Of a stretch of DNA of 64,000 nucleotides, positions 34,973-43,671 are shown piece after piece. The DNA comes from Ammoniphilus resinae (GTDB taxonomy: Bacteria > Bacillota > Bacilli > Aneurinibacillales > RAOX-1): assembly GCF_017873965.1 (NCBI RefSeq), contig NZ_JAGGKT010000009.1, positions 124,001 through 188,000 of the forward strand, given 5' to 3'. Position 1 is the stretch's first letter. Each line of letters opens with the position of its first letter. The position numbers and the translations under genes are program-made. The notes under the pieces were generated by a model that searched no databases, was not told the DNA's origin, and saw only the letters and a program-made list of their open reading frames with translations.

Positions 34973-35926
34973 ATGTCTCGAATTTTTAATTTGATGATCT
35001 GTTCGACGATATTTATTTTCTTACTAGCTGGATGTGGGGGAGAGGAGCCCGAATCGTCGCAAGGTCAAGTATCCGCGGATCAAGATCAAAAACCGATCCA
35101 AATTTACACAACGATTTATCCGTTATACGATTTTGCAAAAAAAATTGCGGGGAATCAAGCGCATGTTGAGAATATTGTCCCCCCAGGGGTTGAATCGCAT
35201 GATTTTGAACCGACAGTCCAGGACATGATGAACCTTAATAAGGCACAAATCTTTATCTATAATGGAGCGGGTTTTGAGGGATGGGTTGAGAAAGCTTTAT
35301 CAGCGTTGAACCAATCAAAACTAATCGTCGTTAATACAAGTGAGCAGGTAAAGGTGCTCGGGGATGAATCAGACCATTCCGCAGAACATGGTCATGAAGG
35401 GATCGATCCCCATATTTGGCTTGATCCGAATCGGGCAAAGGTGCAGGCCGAGGCAATTAAAAATGCCTTAGTTCAAATTGATCCGGCGCACCAAACCTAT
35501 TACGAAGAGAATTTCGAAGAGCTTACAATAAAGTTCAATGAGTTGGATCAGGACTACAAGGATCTGCGTACCCACGCGAATAGAACAGATATGTTGGTCT
35601 CCCATGCGGCCTTCGGCTATCTTGCTGATGCCTATGGCTTCGAGCAGATTGCTATTTCTGGTCTTTCCCCCTCTGATGAGCCAAGCACAAAAGAGCTGCA
35701 GCAGATTGTCGAACTTGCGAAGGAACGCGAGATTCATTATATATTGTTCGAGACAATCGTGTCAGGGAAGGTTGCTGAGGTCGTAAAAAGTGAGGTTGGT
35801 GCTGAGGCGCTTACTTTAAATACTATTGAAAGCTTATCGGAAGAGGAAATGGACGAAGGGCAGGATTATTTTACAGTAATGCAGAAAAACCTAGAAACGT
35901 TAAAAATTGCCCTTCAATATAAATAA
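34973..35926 (+). CDS. znuA: Zinc ABC transporter binding lipoprotein ZnuA
   Basis: A 317-residue cluster A-I metal-binding protein. The signal peptide ends at the lipobox LLAGC. The metal ligands are the His in PGVESHDFEP, the His in DPHIWLDP, the His in VSHAAFGYL and the acidic residue in FETIVSGKVAEVV. A short His-rich insert (HSAEHGHEG) sits before the second ligand, as is usual for zinc proteins. Starts at ATG 34973 or the nearby GTGs are possible. No znuB or znuC follows; the next gene is zur. The permease must be elsewhere or shared. Confidence 0.9.
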   Translation: MSRIFNLMICSTIFIFLLAGCGGEEPESSQGQVSADQDQKPIQIYTTIYPLYDFAKKIAGNQAHVENIVPPGVESHDFEPTVQDMMNLNKAQIFIYNGAGFEGWVEKALSALNQSKLIVVNTSEQVKVLGDESDHSAEHGHEGIDPHIWLDPNRAKVQAEAIKNALVQIDPAHQTYYEENFEELTIKFNELDQDYKDLRTHANRTDMLVSHAAFGYLADAYGFEQIAISGLSPSDEPSTKELQQIVELAKEREIHYILFETIVSGKVAEVVKSEVGAEALTLNTIESLSEEEMDEGQDYFTVMQKNLETLKIALQYK

Positions 35927-35958
35927 ATAATAAACCGTGACATAAGGGGGGAAGTTTC

Positions 35959-36369
35959 ATGGATGTGGATCAGGCGCTTGAATTGTTGAAGGATCAAGGA
36001 TATAAGTATACAGGCAAAAGAGAAGAAATGATCCGTGTTTTTGCCAAGGAAAAGCGGTATATGTCTGCCAAAGAAATTCTCGACTATATGAAACCGGATT
36101 ATCCCAATATCAGTTTTGATACCATCTATCGCAATCTCTCCCTCTTTACGGAACTGCATATTCTCGAAGAAACAGAATTCAATAACGAGCGGAAATATCG
36201 TTTTTCATGTGCCCACAAAGATCACCACCACCACCTGATTTGCCTTCGCTGCGGGAAGACAAAGCACTTAAAACTGTGTCCACTAGATGGATTGCTGGGG
36301 GACCCAGACGATTTTACGATTACAGATCATAAGTTTGAAATCTATGGATACTGTCAGCAATGCGAGTAG
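35959..36369 (+). CDS. zur: Fur-family zinc repressor Zur
   Basis: A 136-residue Fur-family protein with an N-terminal winged helix (SFDTIYRNLSLFTELHILEE is the recognition region), the HHHHLICLRCGKTKHL metal segment and a C-terminal YGYCQQCE that completes a structural zinc site with the first CxxC. It is preceded by znuA and a Zur-box promoter, and this decides Zur over Fur or PerR. It binds operator DNA when zinc is plentiful and so represses its own operon. Confidence 0.9.
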   Translation: MDVDQALELLKDQGYKYTGKREEMIRVFAKEKRYMSAKEILDYMKPDYPNISFDTIYRNLSLFTELHILEETEFNNERKYRFSCAHKDHHHHLICLRCGKTKHLKLCPLDGLLGDPDDFTITDHKFEIYGYCQQCE

Positions 36370-36448
36370 ACAAATGGTAATTACTGTTTAATTATGGTAT
36401 AAATACTAGTAGCCTAAGATTTCGATGAAAAGAGGGTTGAAAATCGGA

Positions 36449-38107
36449 ATGGAGAACAAAACTGTTGCCTCAAATTTTATAAAAAACATAGTTGTTGAAG
36501 ACTTGGAGTCCGGAAATTACCAACAGATCGTTACGAGGTTCCCTCCTGAACCGAACGGGTATCTGCATATTGGACATGCCAAGTCGATTGTTCTAAACTT
36601 TGAATTAGCTGATGAATTTAAAGGGAAAACGAATTTGCGTTTTGATGATACCAACCCTTTGAAAGAAGATACAGAGTATGTGGAATCGATTAAGGAAGAT
36701 GTAAAATGGCTCGGATATGATTGGGACAATCTCTGCTTTGCGTCCAATTATTTCGCAGAGATATATGAGCGTGCGGTTTTATTAATTAAAAAGGGACATG
36801 CCTATGTGGACGATCTATCAGCTGAGCAAATTCGTGAATATCGCGGGACTTTAACAGCACCAGGAAAAGAGAGTCCTTACCGGAATCGGACGGTTGAAGA
36901 AAACCTGGAATTGTTCGAACAGATGAAACAGGGCAAGTTCAAAGACGGTGAAAAAGTAGTTAGGGCCAAGATTGACATGGCTTCACCTAATATTAATATG
37001 CGGGATCCATTGATCTACCGGATCTCCTATGCGACCCATCACAATACTGGAAATGAATGGTGTGTTTATCCGCTTTATGCTTTTGCACATCCTTTGGAGG
37101 ATGCGATTGAAGGGGTCACCCATTCTATTTGTACGCTCGAGTTTGAGGATCAACGCCCATTTTACAACTGGGTGGTTGAACAATGTGAAATGGAAAGCAG
37201 ACCAAAGCAAATTGAATTTGCACGTCTGAATTTGACTAACATGGTAATGAGCAAGAGAAAACTTAAACAGTTGGTTGATGAAGGGGTTGTAGATGGATGG
37301 GATGACCCACGGATGCCGACGATTTCCGGGCTGCGCAGAAAAGGGTATACACCTGAGGCCATTCGTACATTCTGTCGGGAAATTGGTGTGGCCAAAAGCA
37401 ACAGTCTGGTTGATGCTCAGATGCTTGAGCATTTCATCCGTGAGGATTTGAAACTAAAAGCACCTCGCACGATGGGTGTGATTCAACCGTTGAAGCTTGT
37501 TATAACGAATTATCCGGAAGGGCAAGTAGAAATGCTGGAGGCCGAAAACAACCCGGAAAATCCGGAAATGGGGACACGCCAAATTCCTTTTTCTCGTGAA
37601 ATCTATATTGAACGAGATGATTTTATGGAGGATCCGCCAAAAGGATATCATCGTTTATTCCCAGGTAATGAGGTGCGCTTAAAGCACGCTTATTTCGTGA
37701 AATGCAACGAAGTGATCAAGGATGAATTAGGTCAGGTGACCGAGATTCACTGTACCTATGATCCGGAAACGAAAAGCGGGTCAGGTTTTACCGGTAGGAA
37801 AGTAAAAGGAACCATCCATTGGGTAGAGGCTACGCAGTCGATTCCTGCAGAATTTAGATTGTATGAACCGCTCATTTTGGATGACGACCAGGATGAGGAA
37901 AAGTCATTTTTAGAAAATATTAATGAGCATTCGATGGAAGTCTTGCAAGGATTTGTGGAGCCCAACATGAAGACTGCGAAATCGCAGGATAAGTTCCAAT
38001 TTTTCCGACATGGGTACTTCAATGTGGATCCAAAACATACAACAGAGGATAAAATTGTCTTTAACCGCATTGTATCTTTAAAAAGCTCTTTTAAAATAGG
38101 GAAATAA
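36449..38107 (+). CDS. glnS: Glutaminyl-tRNA synthetase
   Basis: A 552-residue class I synthetase. The HIGH motif is in [17 protein letters not shown] near residue 35-50, and KMSKS appears as VMSKRKL near 265. The two beta-barrel anticodon-binding domains follow from about residue 335. The [11 protein letters not shown] and [22 protein letters not shown] stretches are those of GlnRS and not GluRS. It charges tRNA-Gln directly. Many Bacillales lack it and use GatCAB transamidation, so its presence is informative about lineage. The start at ATG 36449 follows AGAGGG at a long spacing; ATG 36425 has no ribosome binding site. Confidence 0.95.
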   Translation: MENKTVASNFIKNIVVEDLESGNYQQIVTRFPPEPNGYLHIGHAKSIVLNFELADEFKGKTNLRFDDTNPLKEDTEYVESIKEDVKWLGYDWDNLCFASNYFAEIYERAVLLIKKGHAYVDDLSAEQIREYRGTLTAPGKESPYRNRTVEENLELFEQMKQGKFKDGEKVVRAKIDMASPNINMRDPLIYRISYATHHNTGNEWCVYPLYAFAHPLEDAIEGVTHSICTLEFEDQRPFYNWVVEQCEMESRPKQIEFARLNLTNMVMSKRKLKQLVDEGVVDGWDDPRMPTISGLRRKGYTPEAIRTFCREIGVAKSNSLVDAQMLEHFIREDLKLKAPRTMGVIQPLKLVITNYPEGQVEMLEAENNPENPEMGTRQIPFSREIYIERDDFMEDPPKGYHRLFPGNEVRLKHAYFVKCNEVIKDELGQVTEIHCTYDPETKSGSGFTGRKVKGTIHWVEATQSIPAEFRLYEPLILDDDQDEEKSFLENINEHSMEVLQGFVEPNMKTAKSQDKFQFFRHGYFNVDPKHTTEDKIVFNRIVSLKSSFKIGK

Positions 38108-38111
38108 ATAA

Positions 38112-38147
38112 AGAGGGACTAACGCTAGGCGATAGTCCCTCTTTTTC
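38112..38147. terminator. Terminator after glnS
   Basis: AGAGGGACTA at 38112-38121 pairs perfectly with TAGTCCCTCT at 38133-38142, with a T-run. A-rich sequence on the other side may let it also serve the convergent small gene. Confidence 0.9.
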
Positions 38148-38156
38148 TTTTATGTT

Positions 38157-38354
38157 CTAGCTAATTTTTCTTATGCTTTTTATCTGTACATCTGTAACGG
38201 TTTTAATCTCCCCATCTTTTGATGTTAATTCTGCCATTGAAAAATCGGGACTAAGCCAGCTAAGTGTTCCAGAAATCTTCGTTGCCTGTTTGGTGTGGAC
38301 TTCTACTGAATGCCCCATTAGCTCTTTTAATTCTTTCCTTACATCCGCTAGCAC
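38157..38354 (-). CDS. 65-aa small protein under a c-di-AMP riboswitch
   Basis: A 65-residue protein with core VRKELKELMGHSVEVHT, SGTLSWLSPDFSMAELTSKDGE and VQIKSIRKIS. The strand pattern suggests a small barrel of Sm/SH3 type. A paralogue with the same LSWLSPD core is encoded at 60607-60801. The GTG at 38354 is chosen because AGGAGGG sits 8 bases upstream and the length then matches the paralogue (64 residues). The riboswitch at 38411-38542 precedes it on the same strand by about 60 bases. The function is unknown; RNA binding is a guess from the predicted fold. Confidence 0.72.
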   Translation of the reverse strand: MLADVRKELKELMGHSVEVHTKQATKISGTLSWLSPDFSMAELTSKDGEIKTVTDVQIKSIRKIS

Positions 38355-38410
38355 GCTAAGCGCCCTCCTTATTAGATTAAAACTAAGGCAGCTTACAAAA
38401 TGAATAGACA

Positions 38411-38542
38411 TCATCCTCTCTTAACGACGCTGACGAGGTTAGCTGACGGGTTAGGACGGATAAGAGTCGCCCCTTTCAATTGAAATTCACCCCATTTGTT
38501 TGGTTCCCCCGTTCCTGCCTAGGCAGGATTAAGCGATTATGG
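38411..38542 (-). ncRNA. c-di-AMP riboswitch (ydaO/yuaA type)
   Basis: On the minus strand the conserved ydaO-yuaA segments appear in order. ATCGCTTAATCC (about 38540-38527) comes first, then GGGGGAACC (38510-38502), GGGGTGAAT (38493-38485), AAAGGGGCGACTCTTATCC, the long conserved CCCGTCAGCTAACCTCGTC (38450-38432), and GAGAGGA near the 3' end. A CCTGCC/GGCAGG helix closes the variable arm. In known cases c-di-AMP binding turns expression off. Here it leads into the 65-aa gene. I could not place a confident terminator between the aptamer and the gene. Confidence 0.9.
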
Positions 38543-38689
38543 ACCTTGTTTAGAAATTTATATCTGATGAGATGTATCATATTACGGACTATTCATCTTG
38601 TAAAGATGTTATTTCCCCTTTTCTAAAAATTTACATCAAATCTTCTTTTTAATCACCGGCAAAATTAAATATATCAATAAATTCAGAAA

Positions 38690-38732
38690 AGTGATTAAAG
38701 TCACTCCGTGTTGAATAAAGTTTCTATATAAT
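38690..38732 (+). promoter_or_regulatory. fixABCX promoter with Crp/FNR-type site
   Basis: TATAAT at 38727-38732 has no -35 box at the right distance (38704-38709 reads CTCCGT). The palindrome AGTGA-N6-TCACT at 38690-38705 is centred at 38697.5. That is 41.5 bp upstream of a start site placed 7 bases after the -10 box, the standard class II activator position. The rest of the 38543-38804 gap is AT-rich without other features I can name. Confidence 0.65.
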
Positions 38733-38804
38733 ACCAAAGTACAAACTCATATTGAAACATACTGAGCCTTTGGGAAACAGAAAACGGGAAAGGGTGATGC
38801 TTGG

Positions 38805-39635
38805 GTGCTTCATGTTGTTGCTTGTATTAAACAGGTACCAGATACGAAAGTGGCCAAATTGAATCCAAAAACGAATACGATTGACCGGGCAAGTGCACCA
38901 GCTATTTTAAATCCGTATGATACCCATGCGGTGGAAGAGGCTGTGCGACTGAAAAAGCGCTACGGTGGAACGGTGACTGTTCTAACGATGGGTCCACCTC
39001 CGGCTGTAAAAGCGATTCGAAGATGTGTAGAAATTGGCGCGGATGAAGGGTACATGATATCTGACCGAGCCTTTGCTGGGGCGGATACCCTGGCGACTAG
39101 TTATGCATTAACAAAGGCGCTTCATAAGATTTCTCAGATTCGACCGATTGACTTGATCATCTGTGGAAAAATGACAATCGACGGGGATACAGGTCAAGTA
39201 GGCCCGGGAATCGCCCGAAGATTAGATATCCCGCCTCTAACCTCGGTCAACAAGGTGGTGGAGATCGATAAAGAAGGGGGTTCGGCAGTCGTCCATCGGA
39301 AGCTTGAGGACGGGTATGAGGTGGTGAAATCTACGCTTCCTTGCCTGTTAACCGTGGAAAAAGAAATCAACGAAGTTCCCTATTCCCCTATGCCCAACCT
39401 GATTAAGGCAGCCCGTTACCAGCCAACAATCTGGGCTGTGAGCGACCTGGAAGATGTCGATCGTACTCAGCTTGGCCTGAAGGGGTCACCGACCATTGTT
39501 GGTTCCGTCTGGGCTCCGCCAAAGCCACAAGGTGGGGAAATCCTGCAGGGGCCAGTAAATAGTCAGGTCGATCAGTTGATGGACATTCTGCTGCAGAAGA
39601 AGGAGCTTTTTGCCGTGAAGGGGGGAGCCTCATGA
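38805..39635 (+). CDS. fixA: Electron transfer flavoprotein beta subunit FixA
   Basis: A 276-residue ETF beta subunit. It opens HVVACIKQVPDTKVAKLNPKTNTIDR and has NPYDTHAVEEAVRLKKRYGG and MTIDGDTGQVGPGIARRL, which bind FAD/AMP at the subunit interface. With FixB it forms an electron-transferring flavoprotein that, in the FixABCX group, bifurcates electrons from NADH to ferredoxin and quinone. The GTG start follows AAGGGTG. The 4-bp overlap with fixB indicates coupling. Confidence 0.92.
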   Translation: MLHVVACIKQVPDTKVAKLNPKTNTIDRASAPAILNPYDTHAVEEAVRLKKRYGGTVTVLTMGPPPAVKAIRRCVEIGADEGYMISDRAFAGADTLATSYALTKALHKISQIRPIDLIICGKMTIDGDTGQVGPGIARRLDIPPLTSVNKVVEIDKEGGSAVVHRKLEDGYEVVKSTLPCLLTVEKEINEVPYSPMPNLIKAARYQPTIWAVSDLEDVDRTQLGLKGSPTIVGSVWAPPKPQGGEILQGPVNSQVDQLMDILLQKKELFAVKGGAS

Positions 39636-40657
39636 ATATTGCAGAGTATTCAGGTGTTTGGGTGTTTATTGAAGTGAAGGATGGGAAGATTGTACCCGTT
39701 TCATTAGAACTTCTTGGTGCCGGAAAAAGACTCGCGGAAAAGCGGGGAGTGGAATTGTCCGGGATTTTGGTTGGGTACGGGGTGAAACCACTGGCAAATA
39801 CCGCCTTTGAGTATGGGGCAGATGCTGTTTATGTATACGATGATCCGATTTTTAAGCTATACCGAACTGAAACCTATATGCGTGCGATCATTGAATGCAC
39901 AAACAGACATAAACCAGAGATCATTCTGTATGGAGCAACCTCCACGGGTAAGGACTTGGCTAGTGCAGCCGCCACTGATTTGGCGACGGGGTTGACGGCA
40001 GATACCACGATTTTAGATATCGATGCGGATACTGGACTACTACAGGCAAGCCGTCCGGCTTTTGGAGGAAACATTATGGCTACAATTCTCTGTAAAAAAC
40101 ACAGGCCGCAAATGGCCACGGTGCGCCCGAAAATTATGAAAGCAATGAACCCCATACCTGGAAGAAAAGGGGAGATTATTGAAGAAAAAATTTCAATTCG
40201 GGAAGAGGATGTACGAACAAAGGTGTTGGAGATCGTTAAATCCGCGACAAAACAAGTGCGAATTGATGAAGCCGACATTATTGTGGCAGGTGGGAAGGGG
40301 CTAGGGGATGCCAAGGGTTTTGGGCTCATTCATGACTTTGCCGAAACGATAGGAGCAACAGTTGGTGCCAGCCGGGATGCAGTTGAAGCAGGGTGGATTG
40401 AACATCATCATCAAGTCGGCCAAACCGGTGTCACCGTTACGCCGAAGATCTATTTTGCGATCGGCATTTCTGGAGCGATTCAGCATCTGGTTGGGATGCA
40501 AAACTCGGGATTGATTATTGCGATCAATAAAGATCCAGACGCCCCAATATTTAATTCATGTCACTATGGAATCGTCGGAGATGCTTTCGAAATTGTGCCG
40601 ATGTTAATTGAACAGTTTAAACGCGTGCTGACCGCAGAGGAGGTTAAGAATGCCTGA
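39632..40657 (+). CDS. fixB: Electron transfer flavoprotein alpha subunit FixB
   Basis: A 341-residue ETF alpha subunit. The C-terminal FAD domain is canonical: VAGGKGLGDAKGFGLIHDFAETIGATVGASRDAVEAGWI, then QVGQTGVTVTPKIYFAIGISGAIQHLVGM and NKDPDAPIFNSCHYGIVGDAFEIVP. It overlaps fixA by 4 bp and fixC by 8 bp, so the four subunits are made together. Confidence 0.95.
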   Translation: MNIAEYSGVWVFIEVKDGKIVPVSLELLGAGKRLAEKRGVELSGILVGYGVKPLANTAFEYGADAVYVYDDPIFKLYRTETYMRAIIECTNRHKPEIILYGATSTGKDLASAAATDLATGLTADTTILDIDADTGLLQASRPAFGGNIMATILCKKHRPQMATVRPKIMKAMNPIPGRKGEIIEEKISIREEDVRTKVLEIVKSATKQVRIDEADIIVAGGKGLGDAKGFGLIHDFAETIGATVGASRDAVEAGWIEHHHQVGQTGVTVTPKIYFAIGISGAIQHLVGMQNSGLIIAINKDPDAPIFNSCHYGIVGDAFEIVPMLIEQFKRVLTAEEVKNA

Positions 40658-41945
40658 TAAATTTGATGTGATCGTCGTCGGAGCAGGTCCAGCCGGGATA
40701 TCATGCGCCTATCATCTAGCGAAGTCAGGTGTGAATGTTATATTAATTGAACGCGGCGAATATCCGGGATCGAAAAACGTCATGGGCGGTGTCCTCTATC
40801 GAAAGATGATGGACGATATTATTCCCGGGTTTTATAAAGAGGCCCCACTAGAGCGTCCCATCGTAGAGCAGCGGTTTATGATGCTTGATAAAGAATCAGC
40901 CCTCACCTTCGGCTATAAGGGGTTGGAATGGGCCGAGGAACCATACAATAATTTCACCGTGCTAAGGGCTAAGTTTGACCAGTGGTTCGCTTCGAAGGCC
41001 GAAGCAGAAGGGGCGCTGCTCATTAACGAAACGGTCGTATTGGAATGTATTGTGGAGGACGGCCGTGTGATCGGAGTACGTACAGATCGACCTGACGGGG
41101 AGATCTATGCCGATGTCGTTGTTTTGGCGGATGGTGTGAATTCACTGTTGGCCAAACAGCTTGGTTTTCATAAGGAATTCAAACCGAATGAAGTCGCGCT
41201 GGCTACGATGGAAATATTGAAACTAGATAAGGCGATTATCGAGGATCGCTTCAATTTAGAACCGAACCAAGGATGTACGATTGAAATTTTCGGTGATGCA
41301 ACGAAAGGGATTTTAGGCACAGGTTTTTTATATACCAATAAAGATACCTTGAGTATTGGCGTAGGAACTCTTCTTTCTGGATTGATTAAACACAAAATTA
41401 AACCCTATGAACTTCTCGAATATGTGAAAAACCATCCGATGATCAAGCCCTATATCAAGGGAAGCGAGCCGCAAGAATATTTAGCCCACTTGATTCCCGA
41501 AGGGGGGTACCATTCTATGCCAAAAATCGTTGGCAATGGTGTAATTGTAGTGGGGGATGCAGCCCAGCTAGTCAATGCCATTCATCGCGAGGGATCAAAC
41601 ATGGCGATGACATCCGGAATTCTTGCCGCGGAAACGATTCTATTGGCAAAGATGACTGGAGATTATTCGGAGAATATGCTTGACCATTACCGGATGAAGC
41701 TCATGGACAGCTTTGTCGGAAAAGATCTAAAGAAGTACAAAGATGCCACACACCATTTTGATAAGTTCCCCCAATACTTCGAGAAGTATATTCCACTAAT
41801 GAATCAAGCCGCCAGTCAAATGTTTACAGTTGATGGATCATCAAAGAAGGAGAAGCAGAACAAAATTTGGAAGGACATCGGGTCTGCAGGTGAAAAAATG
41901 AAAATCGCTCGCGATTTAGTTCGAGCCTGGAGGGTGATGAAGTAA
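40650..41945 (+). CDS. fixC: FAD-dependent ETF-quinone oxidoreductase FixC
   Basis: A 431-residue flavoprotein of the ETF-QO/geranylgeranyl-reductase family. The dinucleotide fold is VIVVGAGPAGISCAYHLAKSG at residues 5-25, and a second FAD motif is GVIVVGDAAQLVNAIHREGSNMAM near 300. It passes ETF electrons to the quinone pool at the membrane. The family is shorter than mitochondrial ETF-QO because the iron-sulphur part is a separate protein, here the next gene. Confidence 0.93.
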   Translation: MPDKFDVIVVGAGPAGISCAYHLAKSGVNVILIERGEYPGSKNVMGGVLYRKMMDDIIPGFYKEAPLERPIVEQRFMMLDKESALTFGYKGLEWAEEPYNNFTVLRAKFDQWFASKAEAEGALLINETVVLECIVEDGRVIGVRTDRPDGEIYADVVVLADGVNSLLAKQLGFHKEFKPNEVALATMEILKLDKAIIEDRFNLEPNQGCTIEIFGDATKGILGTGFLYTNKDTLSIGVGTLLSGLIKHKIKPYELLEYVKNHPMIKPYIKGSEPQEYLAHLIPEGGYHSMPKIVGNGVIVVGDAAQLVNAIHREGSNMAMTSGILAAETILLAKMTGDYSENMLDHYRMKLMDSFVGKDLKKYKDATHHFDKFPQYFEKYIPLMNQAASQMFTVDGSSKKEKQNKIWKDIGSAGEKMKIARDLVRAWRVMK

Positions 41946-42241
41946 TGAGTGCGGAGAAAAAGGCTGTGACCATTGAGGAAAAGCAGTACTTGCTGAGGTT
42001 TAAGGCCGATACGAAATCCCATCTTCATGTTCTTAGCTCAGATGTCTGTCTCACACAGTGCCCGGATAAGATCTGTACGATCTTTTGCCCGGCCGAGGTT
42101 TACAAATGGGAGGAAGTACGCATGCACGTTGGCTATGAAGGCTGTCACGAATGCGGAAGCTGTCGGATTGGCTGCCCCCACGAGAACATTAAGTGGGAAT
42201 ACCCCAAGGGCGGACATGGCATTGTCTTCCGATTAGGGTGA
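41945..42241 (+). CDS. fixX: Ferredoxin-like protein FixX
   Basis: A 98-residue ferredoxin. CLTQCPDKICTIFCPAEVY holds one cysteine set and CHECGSCRIGCPHENIKWEYPKGGHGI the second; the C-terminal PKGGHGI is characteristic of FixX and the iron-sulphur domain of ETF-QO. It completes the FixABCX complex. The start ATG shares one base with the fixC stop codon (TAATG). Confidence 0.93.
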   Translation: MSAEKKAVTIEEKQYLLRFKADTKSHLHVLSSDVCLTQCPDKICTIFCPAEVYKWEEVRMHVGYEGCHECGSCRIGCPHENIKWEYPKGGHGIVFRLG

Positions 42242-42429
42242 GCCGAATGCTGAATGTGGGCGATTGCGTCGTTTACTCCAAAGATGGGGCAAGGGGGATT
42301 GTGCTGCAAATAGGCGTAGACAACTATTGCGTCATCTGGGAAGACTTTTTCGTCAGCTGGGAATTCCGCGGATTCCTCCTAAAGGACGAACTGCTGACAC
42401 GAAAACAAACGATTCGCTTAAAAAAGTAA
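42238..42429 (+). CDS. Small protein coupled to fixX
   Basis: A 63-residue protein whose GTG start overlaps the fixX stop by four bases (GTGA); an internal ATG at 42247 is also possible. The sequence MLNVGDCVVYSKDGARGIVLQIG then VIWEDFFVSWEFRGFLLKDEL reads as a small KOW/SH3-like beta barrel. The overlap argues that it is made with FixABCX. I know of no named family member, and its role in the complex, if any, is unknown. Confidence 0.6.
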   Translation: MSRMLNVGDCVVYSKDGARGIVLQIGVDNYCVIWEDFFVSWEFRGFLLKDELLTRKQTIRLKK

Positions 42430-42458
42430 GGGGTGCCTAAAGTGGTACCCTTTTCGTT
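42428..42458 (+). terminator. Terminator of the fix operon
   Basis: AAGGGGTGCC and GGTACCCTTT form a stem around a 6-base loop, followed by TTCGTTTT. Confidence 0.75.
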
Positions 42459-42551
42459 TTCTTGAGGGTGTTGGAGGATTTTGTCACGTTGGATTCCTGT
42501 TTTGCGGCTCATACTACTGTTGGGTGAAAACATTGAAGAAGGTGAACCCAT

Positions 42552-43109
42552 ATGGATATGCAAACAATATCAAGTGTTGGGAGGACGATTATGGGAATTT
42601 TAAGTGGAAATCCGCAAGATGAGCCAATGCACTATGGGGAAGTGTCCGGTGTCTGGGGGTACTTATTAACAACAAAAGCACTCAATGCAGGTTATCAAGT
42701 ATTTCTAAATCATACGGGTGATGCGGATCTCAAGGGTTTTATCAAAGATGTATTAAGAAGTAGCAAACAAGAAATTGAACAACTTGAAAATTTGTTAAAG
42801 GCAAATGGTGTCGCTCTACCGCCTACCCCACCTGACCGTCCGGAGGCTTCCATTGAAAATATCCCTCCGGGTGCGAGAATTAATGATATGGAAGTGGCTG
42901 GTGCAATCTCAAGAGACATCGCTTTGGGCCTTGTTTCTTGTAGCTCCGTAATTGGACAATGCATCCGAGAAGACATCGCAACGATGTTTGTCCAATTCCA
43001 TGCCAGCAAGGTCCAGTTTGGGGCAAGACTACTTCGCATGAACAAAGAAAAGGGTTGGTTGATCCCTCCTCCTCTTCATATGCAGACGCCCGAATTGGTT
43101 CATGCGTAA
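42552..43109 (+). CDS. DUF3231 protein
   Basis: A 185-residue helical protein of the Bacillales DUF3231 family, distantly ferritin-like. It contains HYGEVSGVWGYLLTTKALNAGYQVFLNHTGDADLK near the N-terminus, PPTPPDRPEA in the linker, and IREDIATMFVQFHASKVQFGARLLRMNKEKGWLIPPP at the end. DUF3231 proteins are often associated with spore-forming Bacillales. The function is unknown. It has its own terminator. Confidence 0.88.
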   Translation: MDMQTISSVGRTIMGILSGNPQDEPMHYGEVSGVWGYLLTTKALNAGYQVFLNHTGDADLKGFIKDVLRSSKQEIEQLENLLKANGVALPPTPPDRPEASIENIPPGARINDMEVAGAISRDIALGLVSCSSVIGQCIREDIATMFVQFHASKVQFGARLLRMNKEKGWLIPPPLHMQTPELVHA

Positions 43110-43117
43110 GAAAAACA

Positions 43118-43146
43118 GGAAAGGGTGCTTGCGCCCTTTCTTTTTT
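43118..43146 (+). terminator. Terminator after the DUF3231 gene
   Basis: GAAAGGG at 43119-43125 and CCCTTTC at 43134-43140 around a GC-rich loop, followed by six T. Confidence 0.9.
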
Positions 43147-43245
43147 GAACGAAAAAGAAATTGTCTCTTTTGGACAACTCCCAGATCATTCCTGTTTCTG
43201 ACAGAAAGGGATAGTGGCTAAAAGCCGCGAAAATCAACACCCAAG

Positions 43246-43614
43246 CTACTTCCCCAAATATTTCCATAGATCATAAAAAAGGTAAATCTCCTCCATGATC
43301 CCTTTATCATCCTTTGCTTCGACGCCGCCCCGTATTCTCGCCAAAGACGTATTGATTTCAATTAGATAATCCCGTTCACTGCTGAACTGAATGCGGTTGA
43401 CGATTTTATGCCAGGCCTTATTGGCGTATTCGGCATGTTCTTTGGCATGGTCCCATTTTTTCTCTCTGACATCCTTCTCTAACTGCTGAATAGACTCCAC
43501 TAAGCGATCATCTTCACCGAAGGGTTTTTTCAGAAAATATCCGCCTGTCATAACAGCTACACTGACAACAAGGATAAAAATCGGGAGTGCGTATACTAAC
43601 CATTTTCTTGGCAT
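43246..43614 (-). CDS. DUF4363 protein
   Basis: A 122-residue protein anchored by one N-terminal helix (about residues 7-27) with an external helical domain: QQLEKDVREKKWDHAKEHAEYANKAWHKI, then INTSLARIRGGVEAKD. This matches DUF4363, which often lies beside DUF421 genes in Bacillales. The ATG at 43614 follows GGAGGAG. It is the second gene of an operon with the DUF421 gene upstream. The function is unknown. Confidence 0.82.
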   Translation of the reverse strand: MPRKWLVYALPIFILVVSVAVMTGGYFLKKPFGEDDRLVESIQQLEKDVREKKWDHAKEHAEYANKAWHKIVNRIQFSSERDYLIEINTSLARIRGGVEAKDDKGIMEEIYLFYDLWKYLGK

Positions 43615-43671
43615 GTTTTCTCCTCCTTCTGTTGGTTTGTGCACTACAAACCATGTAGGTGTCCTTTAGGG

